Positions 21,866 through 33,760 of a stretch of 64,000 bases of DNA are shown piece after piece. Both the position numbers and the translations under genes were made by a program. How positions within the stretch are numbered: position 1 is the stretch's first letter; every line of letters begins with the position of its first letter. The stretch lies in contig JAHLWZ010000835.1 of assembly GCA_020536535.1 (NCBI GenBank), positions 25,562-89,561 on the forward strand, given 5' to 3'. The notes beneath the pieces are model-generated. The model searched no databases and had not been told where the DNA came from. It saw only the letters and a list, made by a program, of their open reading frames with translations. The DNA is from Pelomyxa schiedti. Lineage: Eukaryota; Evosea; Pelobiontida; Pelomyxidae.

Positions 21866-24722
21866 ATGACAACAGCACCGGAAAGCAGCGCCAGGGTTGC
21901 CATCCCTGGGCCCGCCCCCGCGCCCCTGCTCCCGCCCTGCCACCCCCGCCCCCCGCCCCCCGTCTCCCCCGCCGCTGCCACCACCACAACAACAACAACA
22001 ACAACCACCACGACTACTGCCGCCACCGCCCCGCCCCCTGCTCCGCCGTCGTCCTCGCCCACGGGCACGGGGTCGCAGTCTGCGTCGCGGTCTCCTTCGC
22101 CCTCCTCGGCGCGGCTGGTGCACCCTACGGCGCTCTACTCTGGGGGCGTGTGCCACGTCTCGGTGACCTACCCGCTGCCGCCGGCCCGCCGCCCCCGCAC
22201 CCGGTCCTCCTCCTCCACCTCGGGCACCCGCGGGGCCCCCGAGCCCCGCAGCAGCAGCAGGGGGCACAGCCCCGGCCCTGCCACTGCCACTTCCACGTCC
22301 ACGTCCACGTCCACGGTTGGCACTTCGACTGGTGGTGTTGGTGTTGGGGGCGGGGGTGGGGGGGCAGCGTCGGCCGTGAGCACGGGGGAGGTTGTCTTGC
22401 TGGTTCCCTTGTGTGTCACTCCTGCCCAGGTTCCTTTGGTTTGGTGGTTTTTATGTGTTATTTGGTTAACTGTTGTTGTTGTTATTTGGCTATTGATTGA
22501 AGATGCTACCAATTTTCATACACACACTAGAGTACTGAACTTATTTCTTATACTGGTTACAGGTGCTGGAACATGTAGCCTATAGCGTTGGCCTGCCCAA
22601 ATCGGGCACATTTACTGTGATCGATGAAGGAACTCATTCACCACTGGTTCCCAACGCCCCGTTGTCTTCACTTTTCTCAGACTCTGGGACTTATCACGTA
22701 TCCTCCCATTCCTACTTCTGGGAGCAAAGCTAACTTCGTTTCTAAACAAGATTCACATCAAGAAGCCCGATTCATCTTCTCCATCTCTCCGCCCTTCATA
22801 TTCACTACGGTCTTTACGGGAGGCTGACAAAGAGGTTTGTGTCTTCTCTTAAAACTATTGGCCTTTTCCTCTTTTCAGGCCTTTACTGAATTCTTTAGGT
22901 AGATGTCTGTTTTTGCACCTCCAACGGCATCAGGTGAAGTCAGCGTTCTGCAATGGATTGACCTAGCCGACAAACCACCACTGCCATTTGTATGGTTCAA
23001 GTATACCGACAGAGAAAATCCTGACAAGTACACTTTAAAAGACTAATGCAAGTCTCACTAAATTTCGTTCAGAAAGGCCTGGTTTACTTTTTTGTATTGC
23101 ATGGAAACACATGAGGACCTTTTCTCTGTGCAATCGTGGCTGAAATTGTTGGTTGACATTACACATGTATCAGTCCTTTTTCCCCCCATTCACCAAACTG
23201 ATACAAACAGGTTGACTGTTTTGCCTTTGATTATACTGGTTTTGGAAGTCACATAGGCTTGCCGACTGAGGATAGTTGCTATCAAGATGCAGTATTGGCT
23301 TATCTGTTCCTTACATGTCACGTACCTCCAACGCGAATCATTTTGTATGACGGGTGGGGAAAAAAGCGTGTTAAATACCCTTTAGAATCGGAAAAGGCTA
23401 TGGAACAGCTCCCGCAATTCACCTTGCTGCCGCTATTTCTGATAAAAGTTTTGAAAGCACTGCCCTGAAGAAATGCGGAGTACGGAAGGGCGAAATGGCT
23501 TCAATGTTCTCCACCAATAAAAAGATTGCAGCCATAGTTTTGCTTGTGAGTTAGAGTCTTTTTTCCCCACTACTGATTTGTACTAGAATGCAACAAAGCA
23601 CTCTCGTAAACTGCCAACGAAACTCACTCCACTATCGGGTCTGTGGAGTTCGGATGTATTTGATACAAGAAAAATGGTCCCTTTAGTCACTGCTCCCGTA
23701 CTTATGATACACGGACAAAAAGATCCCCTCTTTCCCACAAACCACGCTGTGGTATGCCAAAAAAAAAAAATTACCAAAAGACCATCACCCCTTAACAAAT
23801 GACAATTAGGAGTTTTACAATATGTTTCCTTGCCCTGCTAAGTTTGTTACTATAAACAATTGTGGCCATGATGTACTCGAGAGTGACGATGATACAATGG
23901 AAGCTCTACAAACTTTCTTGCACACACTCAACGCCACAGAGTATACTTACAACTCTACAATCCGGCCACCCCCTGGTTTTCACACCTCTCCAATTGAATT
24001 TTGTTGACACCTTCTCCAGCCGCGATTTTACAATCTCCTTCAAATTTTGTCAAACAGTGGCTCGGAACTATAGGGTTGGCACAGTATTCGGAAATGTTTC
24101 TGGTAAACGGGTGTGTCTCGTGACCCATCATACATTTCTTGAAAAATTGACTCTTTCACCCCCAGATATTACGACATTTTATCAATCAGTGGCATTGATG
24201 CTGTTGATTTGGAAATCATTGGCGTTGATGATAGTCACAAGCAAACCATTCACGAAGCTGTAATTGCTCTACGACGTTGTTCTCAGTAATTTCACAGTTT
24301 TCTCCTCTAACCTGAGTCTAGGAGAATCCGAAAAACCAGCAACAGCTAATGCTATAGCAACCATTTCCCCCGAATCCGGAATTTTTGCCCATGAGTCGTT
24401 ATCTGGAATTCATCACAGTTCCAGTGACGGTGCCTTGCATACACACAGTGCCTCCTCGGAACTATTTTCGTCAAGTTTAGCACAAACAACATCAGTGACA
24501 AGTCCATCACTTCTTTCTGAAATCAAGTACAGTTCCCCTCAACCCAATTCCAATTCTCATCACCTTGCCTTTTTTCACACACCTTTATACATTATGCACT
24601 CATTCATACATAGCACATTTGTATTGAGTCAGTCAATTGGGTCTGCACTGTCCTTTGTTGGGGACAGTGTTGGACTTGTAGATCACAAAAAAGTCAAAAC
24701 CAAACACACGCACCACCTGTGA
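21866..24722 (+). CDS. Alpha/beta-hydrolase-fold (ABHD17-like) pseudo-enzyme fused to a SAM domain
   Basis: The proposed start is ATG 21866, with a P/T/S-rich leader. Hydrolase exons read EDLFSVQSWLKLLVDITH, FDYTGFGSHIGLPTED (about 23226-23270), RIIL spliced across a 41-nt intron to IGKGYGTAPAIHLAAAIS (about 23393-23445), APVLMIHGQKDPLFPTNH (about 23695-23750) and FVTINNCGHDVLES (about 23842-23885). Strand-helix order, the acid (HGQKD) and the His (CGHD) fit ABHD17/FAM108-type hydrolases. The nucleophile elbow, normally GxSxG, reads GKGYG. A 44-nt intron then leads to a SAM domain: FVKQWLGTIGLAQYSEMFL, YYDILSISGIDAVDLEIIGV and IHEAVIALRR (about 24035-24275). An S-rich tail ends at TGA 24720. 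Exon joins between 22560 and 23080 are uncertain; 22903 could be a separate start. Confidence 0.65.
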
Positions 24723-24800
24723 GAAATGTGTATTTTAGCAAACAGAAAAAGAAAATTTTCTTTTGTATTAAATTATGCTTTTCGGTTTGTCCGAAAAATC

Positions 24801-27800
24801 TTATGGAAGAATGTTTTCTTTGAGCATTTCTAGCTGGGCAGTGAGTTGCTCAATTTGTTGTTGCAGCTGGATATTGTCAGAAGACCTTCGGGCAACATAA
24901 TTCGTGAAAACATTGTTGCGGTCACTTGTTACTGTGGGCTGTGGTGCTCTACTAAGGTTTGTGTCAAAAGTTGCATAGAAAATATAGTCTCCGGAGCCAA
25001 TAGTGATTCTAGCTCCCACTGGTGAGTGTGACTGTAAATAAATGTGTAGTTATACACAAGGGTAAACAAATTTTGGGGAGTACAATGACGGCATCCAGAA
25101 TTCCAATTAATTTGAGGTTATTTTGGCTGGTAACTTCGAAGCCATCAAAAATTAGTGTATCCCGCTCTGAGAGCTTTAGTACCGCAAAATCTGTTTGGAT
25201 TGTCAACATTGAAAATTCTGAACTTCTGAATACCAGGTAGCAGTAAGACGGCACGCGAATTGTGTGGTACTTGAACTGCAACTTGATAAGTATCCTCACT
25301 GAGCCATTGCCAGTGTAGGGAAATGAGCCCTTTTCCCGACTCATAAGATGCACCAACCAACTGGAGCTGGTCATGTCTAAGTGTTGGAGGGGAGAGTATT
25401 ATCTCTTCCAACCCGTTTGGATTAATCTAAACTACTGATTGAGTCCTCGTAGCAAAGGTATGTTTGGCATACTCCGGCTAAGTAACGATAAAACCATGAA
25501 TCAATGGAACCAAACATAATGTGGTTTCTACTGTCCACTCTTGGTCCCTCGAAAGGTGCATCCCATACCTCAAAACCAGTTTACCGTAAGATGGGAAGTA
25601 ATAAATTAAATGGTACCTCCCATAATGTTGTAGCGTTTTCGAAGGGGTTATAGGCCATATAACCATAACTTGGATAGGTGGTTTGCTGGACGATCTGTAA
25701 TGCAACCTCATGGTAACCCAATTCAGAAAGGAGAGGAAATAGGAATCTGAGGAGTGTGAGGAGGTGTAATGATGCTCTTTAAGTTCTGTGCCTTGTTCCA
25801 ATGATTCCCGTTGTGAGATGTGTGTCGTACGCAGCTATATCATTCAGAAGTGATTGTACAACAACAGTCTGAAGAGGATGTGAATTGGAAGAAGAGAAAT
25901 TCACCAAAAATGCACCTTGAGATCGGAAGGAACCACATTAGCAGTTAGGGCAAGCACATTTGCCGTCTGTTTACCATCTGCATAGCCACTCAAGGATTTA
26001 TTATAGAAAACTTGGTGAAATTCCTGGCATATAGTGTCAAAAAAAGAAATGCGACAACTAACATGTCAGACATTTGAAAAGTATGTGTAAAGGTCAGCAT
26101 AGTATCTAGGCAGATGTTAGTAATGCAAAAGAAAGTGGAACAGTACAGGGAATCATCTGAGTGATTCAACAAGCTGCTTATTGTTGACAGGTGTTGCAAA
26201 TCGTTTAGAAGAGCAAAAGAGGAGCAAAGTGACTGGTTTGTCATTGTTACTGGCGGAGGTGGTGACCAGTCACCTTGAAGTTTTTAACTTTTTTTTTTTT
26301 GATAAGTATCAAACCATAATTGTAATACATCTTTGCCAGTCCCAGAGGATCATTTTCAGTAGCCCTTTGGACCAAATAGTCTACCCAAGCCACAATATTG
26401 TCATAGTACTGTGAAACTGTTGCTACGTCACCATAGTGGTCAATAAGATAGAATGCGACGGTAGTAACTGCAGTGCCCCAACTGCCAGTAAATTAGCACC
26501 CGTACAGTGAGTGGTTAATTGGTTAATATATGAAAAGGCACACTTGGGATCGCCTGGAAGCTTGCCAATGGAGAAGGGAACAGTATCTGGAATGGCTCCA
26601 TTGGAAGCTTGGCTGTCGGCAATTTGTTGCAAAAAGGCGGCATAAAATGGTTGCAAGTCGAAATTAAACATCGCTTCGTCAACTGTGAGAGCAACATCAC
26701 CCAACCAACCTTTGCGCTCATCACGCTGAGGACAGTCTGTGTTTTGGGTATTAGGATGGTGTTACAAGAACATAACTTGCCTGAAGGTATCCCCATAAGG
26801 TTTCCCTTCTGGCCCCAAAACACATTGGAATGAATGGCATTGAGTACATCATCCGATGTCTCAAAGAAGCCTACCTGTGGGTTTTAATTTGATAACATGC
26901 ATGACTTAAATTTCGCTGGTGAAACCTCATTTACATCAGTGTGTACAACAACAGCTTTGATGGAATCTAGGGTTGGAGTGGACCAGCTGTGCCTAACCTT
27001 CAAGAATGTGAAACACCAAAGAACAGCTTTAAAAAATACCTCTACATAACGGAACCCATGCACTGTAAATCTTGGTTCATAAATTTCACCAGACTTATTG
27101 CCATAGAGTATGTATTGATCCGTCACAACAGCACTACGTAAGTTGTCAACATATCCCATGCCAGTGTATATCCCATCAGAACTTGATGGGTGTTCAGCAA
27201 TTTCAGTGTATTTAATCTGTAGTACTTTGAGCCAAACAAAGTATGGAGGGCGAGATATACAGAGATGGAAGATCCAGCAGGGCCTACAACACGATATTTT
27301 ACCTGTGTACAGATCAGGAAAACGAACCAAAAATAAATAAATACCCAACCAACTAGGTTTTGTCCGAAGTCATATATATATGTATTGGCTGCTTTGTATG
27401 TGCAGGAGAGTGCTGAAATTTCTGTTTTCTTGAAAATTGGAATCAGAAGACACATATTTCCATAATCATGTGTACTTCTGGTCTAACAGGTTCCACGGTC
27501 ATTAATGTAAGTTCTCCACCAGGAGCGTCCATAGCCTCTGCAGCCAGCCACAGAGACGATGGATCACTGAACCCAGGGTTCACCCACCCAGGTCTATATA
27601 ATCTACCATCCACATGTTCACCGTGGTAAAGGCTGTCCTTATTCCATTTCAATTTGCTGTGGCTTTTCTTGTTTTCAACTTACATATGTGATTGAACCAC
27701 TCCTTCCGACCCAGGTTGTGTCAGAGTAGACAGTTACAGTTTCGCCAGTATTCACTTCAATGACCAATGCAAGTATCATTCTAGGAGGGCCATAGTTTGG

Positions 27801-28788
27801 TTCTGCTTGACAGCCAAGCCATTGGTCCTGACCTTAGGCCTCAATAGAAATAAAGCTGGTGAAACGATACCTGTGAATACCAACCATTTCCCAGCATTAC
27901 ACCAATGGCATTGGTCCCAGTGCGTAAAATGGATGTAACATCATAGGTTACATACATAACACGTTTCTGAACAAATTGAGTGGGTTTTAGACAGAGGACA
28001 ATACTTCATATAGGGTCCAAGTGGGGTCAAGTTTTCGGGTTGCATCAACAGCCTCACCATTAATGTAAAGTTCATAGTATCCAATGCCACTTATGTAAGC
28101 AATTGCTGAATGAATAGCTGAAGTTAAAGGGAATTCCTTAAAAAATCAATTAAGAAAAAGGGAAAAGTGATTTTGGACAGATACCTTCCTGAGCTCATTC
28201 ATTGTTATGACAGAACTGCCAATCCAGGTGGCATTACTGAGTGCACTAGAACTGACCACCAAAAACTTTCCATAAAACGTGGCTTGTGAGTTCAAGTTGG
28301 TCCAAACCTGTACAAGAAAAAAAGTTTTCAGTAACAAGGAAAAACCCTCTCGGACATACTCTCACTGACCACTTGTAGTATCTATGAGGGGCCAATGGCA
28401 TGGGTCCAGAATACTGTACATGTTGTGACTGGGAGGACTGCACCATTCCACTATCCCACAGAAATAAATCCTCATCCTGAACCTCTATAATTACAACGAG
28501 ATAATAAAATCCAGAAACAAAACCCTGAAGAAGAAGGGGAAAAAAGAATGCCTGAATCTGGATTTGATACGCGGCCTGCACCAAATTTCTGGCACCCTCT
28601 GCATCCAATTTCCACGAAAAGGACGGTCTCACTCCTTCCTCGATAGAGTCCACCCGTGATTCCGAGTCACGGAACGCAGTAGATCCACCCTCAGTCCTCA
28701 GCCTGCCCCTCAGTGTCAGTCCCATGCAACACCCAATCGCCATCAGCAACAGATTCAATGACACAAGTGCCCTGCCAGCCCTCGCCAT
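24801..28788 (-). CDS. Secreted alpha-L-rhamnosidase (GH78)
   Basis: The start is ATG 28788. The N-terminus MARAGRALVSLNLLLMAIGC is a good signal peptide, so the protein is secreted or lysosomal. Early exons give FSWKLDAEGARNLVQAAYQI, LWDSGMVQSSQSQHVQYSG and PHRYYKWSVRV, the usual N-terminal beta domain of bacterial-type alpha-L-rhamnosidases. The catalytic (alpha/alpha)6 barrel shows DCPQRDERKGWLGD (about 26734-26693), the general-acid motif of GH78, followed by DVALTVDEAMFNFDLQPF. The last exon reads GARITIGSGDYIFYATF and a Gln-rich tail, stop at 24801-24803. It would release terminal rhamnose from plant or bacterial glycans. About a dozen short introns show it is a settled nuclear gene even if first acquired from bacteria. 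GH78 assignment is strong; exon edges are approximate. Confidence 0.85.
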
Positions 28789-29028
28789 CTTTCGTGCAAA
28801 AATCTGAAGTCCACGCTTCCACTAACTCATCCTTCTCAATCAACCAGGAGGTGCTCTGAACTGGAGAGGTCCTGGCTCAGGAAGGCTTATGCATATGCCA
28901 GCAACTGGGCCCAGAGATTCCGCAGGGAAATGCTGCCTCTGAACCCCCAACACCATTAATTGGGTTGCAGATTACATAAAAGAAAGGGTTTTTGCCATAA
29001 AAAACAAAAACAATAAACAATAAAATAA

Positions 29029-32000
29029 ATGTCGTTGAACGAGAGACGTAGCAATGACATGGACGTTTCTACTTCGAGAGAAATGGAAGATGAATCTCGA
29101 GCCTATGGTACATCTCGTGTTTGGTTTTTTTACGCTTCTAACAGCTACAGGCGTGAAACTTCCGGATGGGTATCAATTAGTTACCACGAGTGATACAAAG
29201 AAGATCCCGGTGCCCCCTGTGGCGTTGGTGTCACCTTCGCTTCTTTCCGTTTGCATTCCGACCGTTTCTCGCGAAGCACCGACAAGGGAACGGCACTCTA
29301 CCGCCACATCTACTTCTTCATCTAATTCACCTACACTTCCCCACGTAAATTCATCCTCCACTTCAACTCCATGTGTGAATACTCCCTCCATTACCTCCGA
29401 CACTACTGCGTCTCTTGTAACAATCGTAGCACATAGACAGAAACCACACCGCCGATCATTTCAAGCCTTATGTGATCACAACACCGATTTCATGACAAGT
29501 GATTTTAGTACCTCCCTTCACAACTATGGTGCCTGCACCTCAGCTTTATCAGCTATTCCACCTACTCTTACACAAACAACCAGCTCACCCAGCACCTCAA
29601 ACACGTTAGACGACAATTTTGTAGATGATTTCAATGTAAGCAGTGAGAGTGATAGCGACAGTAGCAATAGCAAAAAATACACCAGTTCTAGCAGCTGCAG
29701 TAGTCAAAGTGAGAGTGAGACACCTCCACAATCTACCGGCGACGAAAGTTTGGACACCCCAGAGCATGCACCCCAAAATGATACTGACAATGAAAGTGAC
29801 GATCAAAGTATGGATACTGACGGAAGTGATGACGCATTCTTACATTCAGTAACTGGAGGCGGTGCCAGTGGGATTGGCTTTGTGTGGATAACCGTCATTC
29901 CCCTTGTGGTGAACCTTACTGAAATCGAACTAGAAAGGGGAAGACTACTATGCGCCACCTCCCATCGCAATTTACACAACGTTAAAGCTGTAAAGACAAT
30001 CATTGCGGTGAGTAGCTTACTCCTTTATTTATATATTTATATTGCTAAATGAGACTCAGGATGGAAGAAGCTTGTTGTATTTCGTCACGGAAACTCTCAA
30101 ATCATCTCAAACACTACGACAAATGCTCGATCAACGAAAGCAAATAAAACTCAAGCTTGGAACTGTTTCAGGCCTCGAACCTGCTGTAATTGGGGTTCAG
30201 GATGCTGATGACTCTTGCACACTACGAGATAGTCACCAAAGTACTACAGAGAACAATTCGTTGGATCAATCCACTGATCACCCACAGACAACCAAACCTC
30301 AGCACAACCATTCACACCATCACAGACAAAAAGCTCCTCCCACTTCAGGAGCGAAAGTCAACTCCACAAGCTCTGCCCCAACGGAATCACCAACATCTTC
30401 ACCCAAGGAAGCCCCTGCAATATGTGATATTGAAGTAGAAGAAGTTGACGAAAATTTAGAGCACGCTTATTCCTTAATGGGCCTTTGCAATGCCTTACGT
30501 TTTCTTCATGATGAATGCAAGCTTGTTCATGGTGCCCTTAGTTCAGATAGTGTGTATCTTGCCAGAGATGGAGGCCTTAGAATCGCTAACCTCTGGTGCA
30601 CGATGTCTCCATCTTTGAGATTTGTAACGCAATCTATAATATCTCCACCAGGTACCTGCGTCTCCCCTTTCGATTTGGCATTTTTATTTACCAAATTAAG
30701 AGGTTTTACGAGGTGAGACCCCAACCAGTGCCTCTGATGTATGGTCATTGGCGATTTTATTCCTCGAACTTCTTAGTGGCGAATGCCTTGCGCCGTCACA
30801 GTGCAGGGCACTATACTCAAACTCCATTACATGTGCCTCAGCACTACCTAATCCACCACCGCATCTGGTAACATTTGTTCATACCATTCTTGGGTCCAGG
30901 CAGTCAGCCTGGATGAAACTAATAAGTTCAATGCTCCACCCTGACCCTCTCCTCCGACCTTCTGCTCTCTCCGTTTTGCAAAGTCTTATATGCAGTTTTT
31001 CACCTGTGCCCTTGCAACGTAAGAATGAGACATTTCTTTTGATTTTTTAACAGTTCCAAGCAAGCCTTGCCCTTCTCAACTGCCCAAAGCCCACTTCTCC
31101 CCCGACTGCTGATGAAATTGAACTACGACAATGGCTACACTATATAGAAGTGGCGCCAATGCGTGCCCGCACACTTATGCGTAAGGCTTTACAGTCTGAC
31201 CCAAACTGTGTGACTGCAATGCTTTTGTTGCGCCGTCTATACAGCCGTCATCCCCTTACAATGCAAGATCTTTTACCAGTTGTGTCATGCCCAAAAGAAA
31301 GTCTGTTACAGAGGGCATTGAAGTCTCCTAGACCTTCACAGGTTGAGCTTTTTGCCAGTATTTATCTAATTTCTATAGGTGAGAACCCGTGTCACTCTGG
31401 AGCAAATAGCAGCACGAGAAAAAAATGCATCCTGCTATTTCTTTTTAGCACTTTGCCACAAACATGGAATTGGCACAGCAAAGAGTGATATTGATGCTGC
31501 GGAATACTATGTGGTTGCTTGTTCGCTTGGGAATGCTGAGGCCTGTTGTAACTTGGGTGTTTGTTACAGGTATCAACACACTTAGTGACCCGCCATTCCT
31601 GAAGTCTCTTACAGAAATGGGTCTGGTGTTGGGTCACTGGATGAAAAGAAGGCTGCCCAACTTTACAGACTTGGTTCAGAACTAGGAAATGCTGAAGCCA
31701 GGCGAAACCTAGCCTGGTGCTATTCAACAGGAACGGGAGTTGTTAAGAGCTATCGCATTGCAGCGAAGCACTATCACATATCTGCAATCACACAAAAGAA
31801 TGCAGCCGCTTTATGCAACTTGGGCTGGTGCTATTTACAAGGCTGTGGCGTGCAAAAAAGTAAAAGAAAAGCTGTAAAGATGTATGAGAGGTCCGTTGCT
31901 CAAGGACATGCTCTTGCTCAATTCAATCGTAAGTTCTATTGAACCTTTCTCAACATACAAATAAGTGACTTGCAGTTGGCTGGTGTTACGCTGCCGGCAT

Positions 32001-32448
32001 TGGAGTTTCACGAAATGACATCATGTCATCCAAGCTCTACCGCATGGCTGCTGAGCAAGGTGTTCCTGATGCACAGTGCAGTTTGGGCTGGTGCTTTGTA
32101 AATGGAACAGGTGTACGGTACAAAGATCCACAGGAAGCTGTGCGTCTTTTCAGTAAAGCCGTTGAAACATCACAGGACCCACTAGCACAATACTCACTGG
32201 GGTGGTGCTATTACCATGGACAAGGAGTGAAGCAGGATGCAGTGGCGGCACGGAAGCTATTCCGCAGTGCCGCCGAGAAAGGAAATGTACTCGCACAATA
32301 CTCCCACGGTGTATGTCACTACCACGGCATTGGAGCAGCCAAAGACACGAGAGAGGCCGTCAGAATGTTCAGAATGGCTGCTGAAAAAGGCTACAAGGAA
32401 GCCCAAGTCATACTCACACAACTGAGTGTGAAACCACAAAAAGATTGA
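29029..32448 (+). CDS. SCY1-like pseudokinase with C-terminal Sel1 repeats
   Basis: The start is ATG 29029 (MSLNERRSNDMDVSTSRE). A 43-nt intron (donor GTACAT) links to GVKLPDGYQLVTTSD and an S/T/D-rich stretch. The kinase-like part has SHRNLHNVKAVKTI, GRSLLYFVTETLKSS, a roughly 75-residue low-complexity insert, then LMGLCNALRFLHDECKLVHG with ALSSDSVYL. A 49-nt intron joins SPPEVLRGETPTSASDVW (APE-like motif) and LHPDPLLRPSALSVLQS. HRD is replaced by VHGA and DFG by IANLW, as in SCY1-like pseudokinases. From about 31430 to 32420 there are about seven Sel1 repeats (for example LGWCYYHGQGVKQDAVAARK), ending at TGA 32446. Sel1 repeats scaffold protein contacts, so a signalling or trafficking adaptor role is inferred. 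Confidence 0.85.
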
Positions 32449-32545
32449 AGAAAAGAAAAGAGTTGTGAATAACAGGGCCTTTTTTTTTTTACAAACATGA
32501 AATTGACAATGCGTCAGGTACAATGGAGTAGAAATTAGAAGCAGT

Positions 32546-33515
32546 TTAGAACTGCTCAAAAAACTGGCATATTGTGGGGTGCCTCTTAAATCCACGGAAA
32601 AATTCTTCTTTGGAGAGGAAGCCATCCTGGTGGTTGAAATAAGTTAGAATTGTGCACGGGATGGCAGTGAATGAAAGTACTTGGTTTGTGTCACATTTAT
32701 CAAAGATAATAGAAGTGACTTGGTCTATTTGCTTTAGATCCGCCGGAGTTAACTCGAGATCATCGGCTGATTTCCCTGAAGCAACAGAAGCACCAGCTCT
32801 TTGCTGTGGCTGTAAGACTTGGAAATGTGAAGAGGTGCCAAACCTCTTTAATGAACACTGAAAATACATGTCTAGTTCCGGCGTTATTTTATATGTATTT
32901 AAAAGGGTGGAACTAACTTGACTTCATCCTTAGAAACAAGGCCATCATAATCCCTGTCAAACAACTGGAAGGACGCTGTATCAGGTAAAAACGACTTAAA
33001 ACATTTTTTCCTTTGTTACCTTCAAGTCTCTGATCTAGATAAGTGTAAGCGAGGTAAGAGTTTAGAGGAAAATGCATACCTAGAGTCCCTGCTTGCGTTA
33101 TTGCTACCATTGTCAAATATTCTTTGATGTCCATAAAGCTTCATTTTTATTAGGGTGAAGTTATAAGCAGAATGCGGACCGCCGTACCCACTATGGTCTC
33201 TGTCAAAAATTTCAAAAGTCTTCATACGATCAAAATACAGTAGAATAAACTGCAGAGCACACCTTCTCAGCAGATTCTCTGCACATAGTTTCATCCAAAA
33301 TACTATTTACAAATCCTTCTCTCGAAATCAAGCCGTGCTGATCGGCCTGGCTACGAAAACTCTCCATCACCTGCCTGAGGTATTCCGGTGACACTAAGGA
33401 AGGAAAAAACGTCAGGATCTGATTCGACTCGGCACGCACGCAACACGTACAATTGTATTGCCTCCGTATGGACTCCACATCTGCTCTCGTCATGCCTGAC
33501 TCCCCTGACCCCATC
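32546..33515 (-). CDS. EF-hand calcium sensor with N-myristoylation-type start (copy 1)
   Basis: The start is ATG 33515 (MGSGESGMTRADVES). Gly2 with Ser6 fits the N-myristoylation consensus. Exons give a degenerate first hand (FRSQADQHGLISREGF), then DRDHSGFMDIKE (spliced across 49 nt), DRDYDGLVSKDE and DTNQDGFLSKEE, three canonical 12-residue loops. It ends CQFFEQF with a stop at 32546. The layout (M-G start, four hands with the first crippled) is that of neuronal-calcium-sensor and calcineurin-B-like proteins, which switch membrane-bound partners on calcium. The next gene upstream on the strand is its paralogue. The exact subfamily is not decided. Confidence 0.85.
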
Positions 33516-33760
33516 TTCCGTTGTATTTTGTGATTGCTTGGTTTTTGTGTTCGTTCTCTGAATCTCGAAAAGCTCAGAGATTTAACCACAAACAACCAAA
33601 CGCCAGAACTCCCTTCCATTAATTACAAAAGAAGCAACTCAGGGTCTCAGAAATCTCCGGATTTCTTGCGAAAAAAAAGAGAAAAAATGAGAGCTTTGCC
33701 TGTATCCAGGCAGAAAATACAACTACTTTGCAATGGTTTTTTTTTTCCCTATTTAAGGGA

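Noticed and set aside
21811-22512. Minus-strand Gly/Val/Arg-rich long frames
   Set aside because: GC-rich shadow of the P/T/S-rich plus-strand leader at 21866. No splice sites or domain on that strand.
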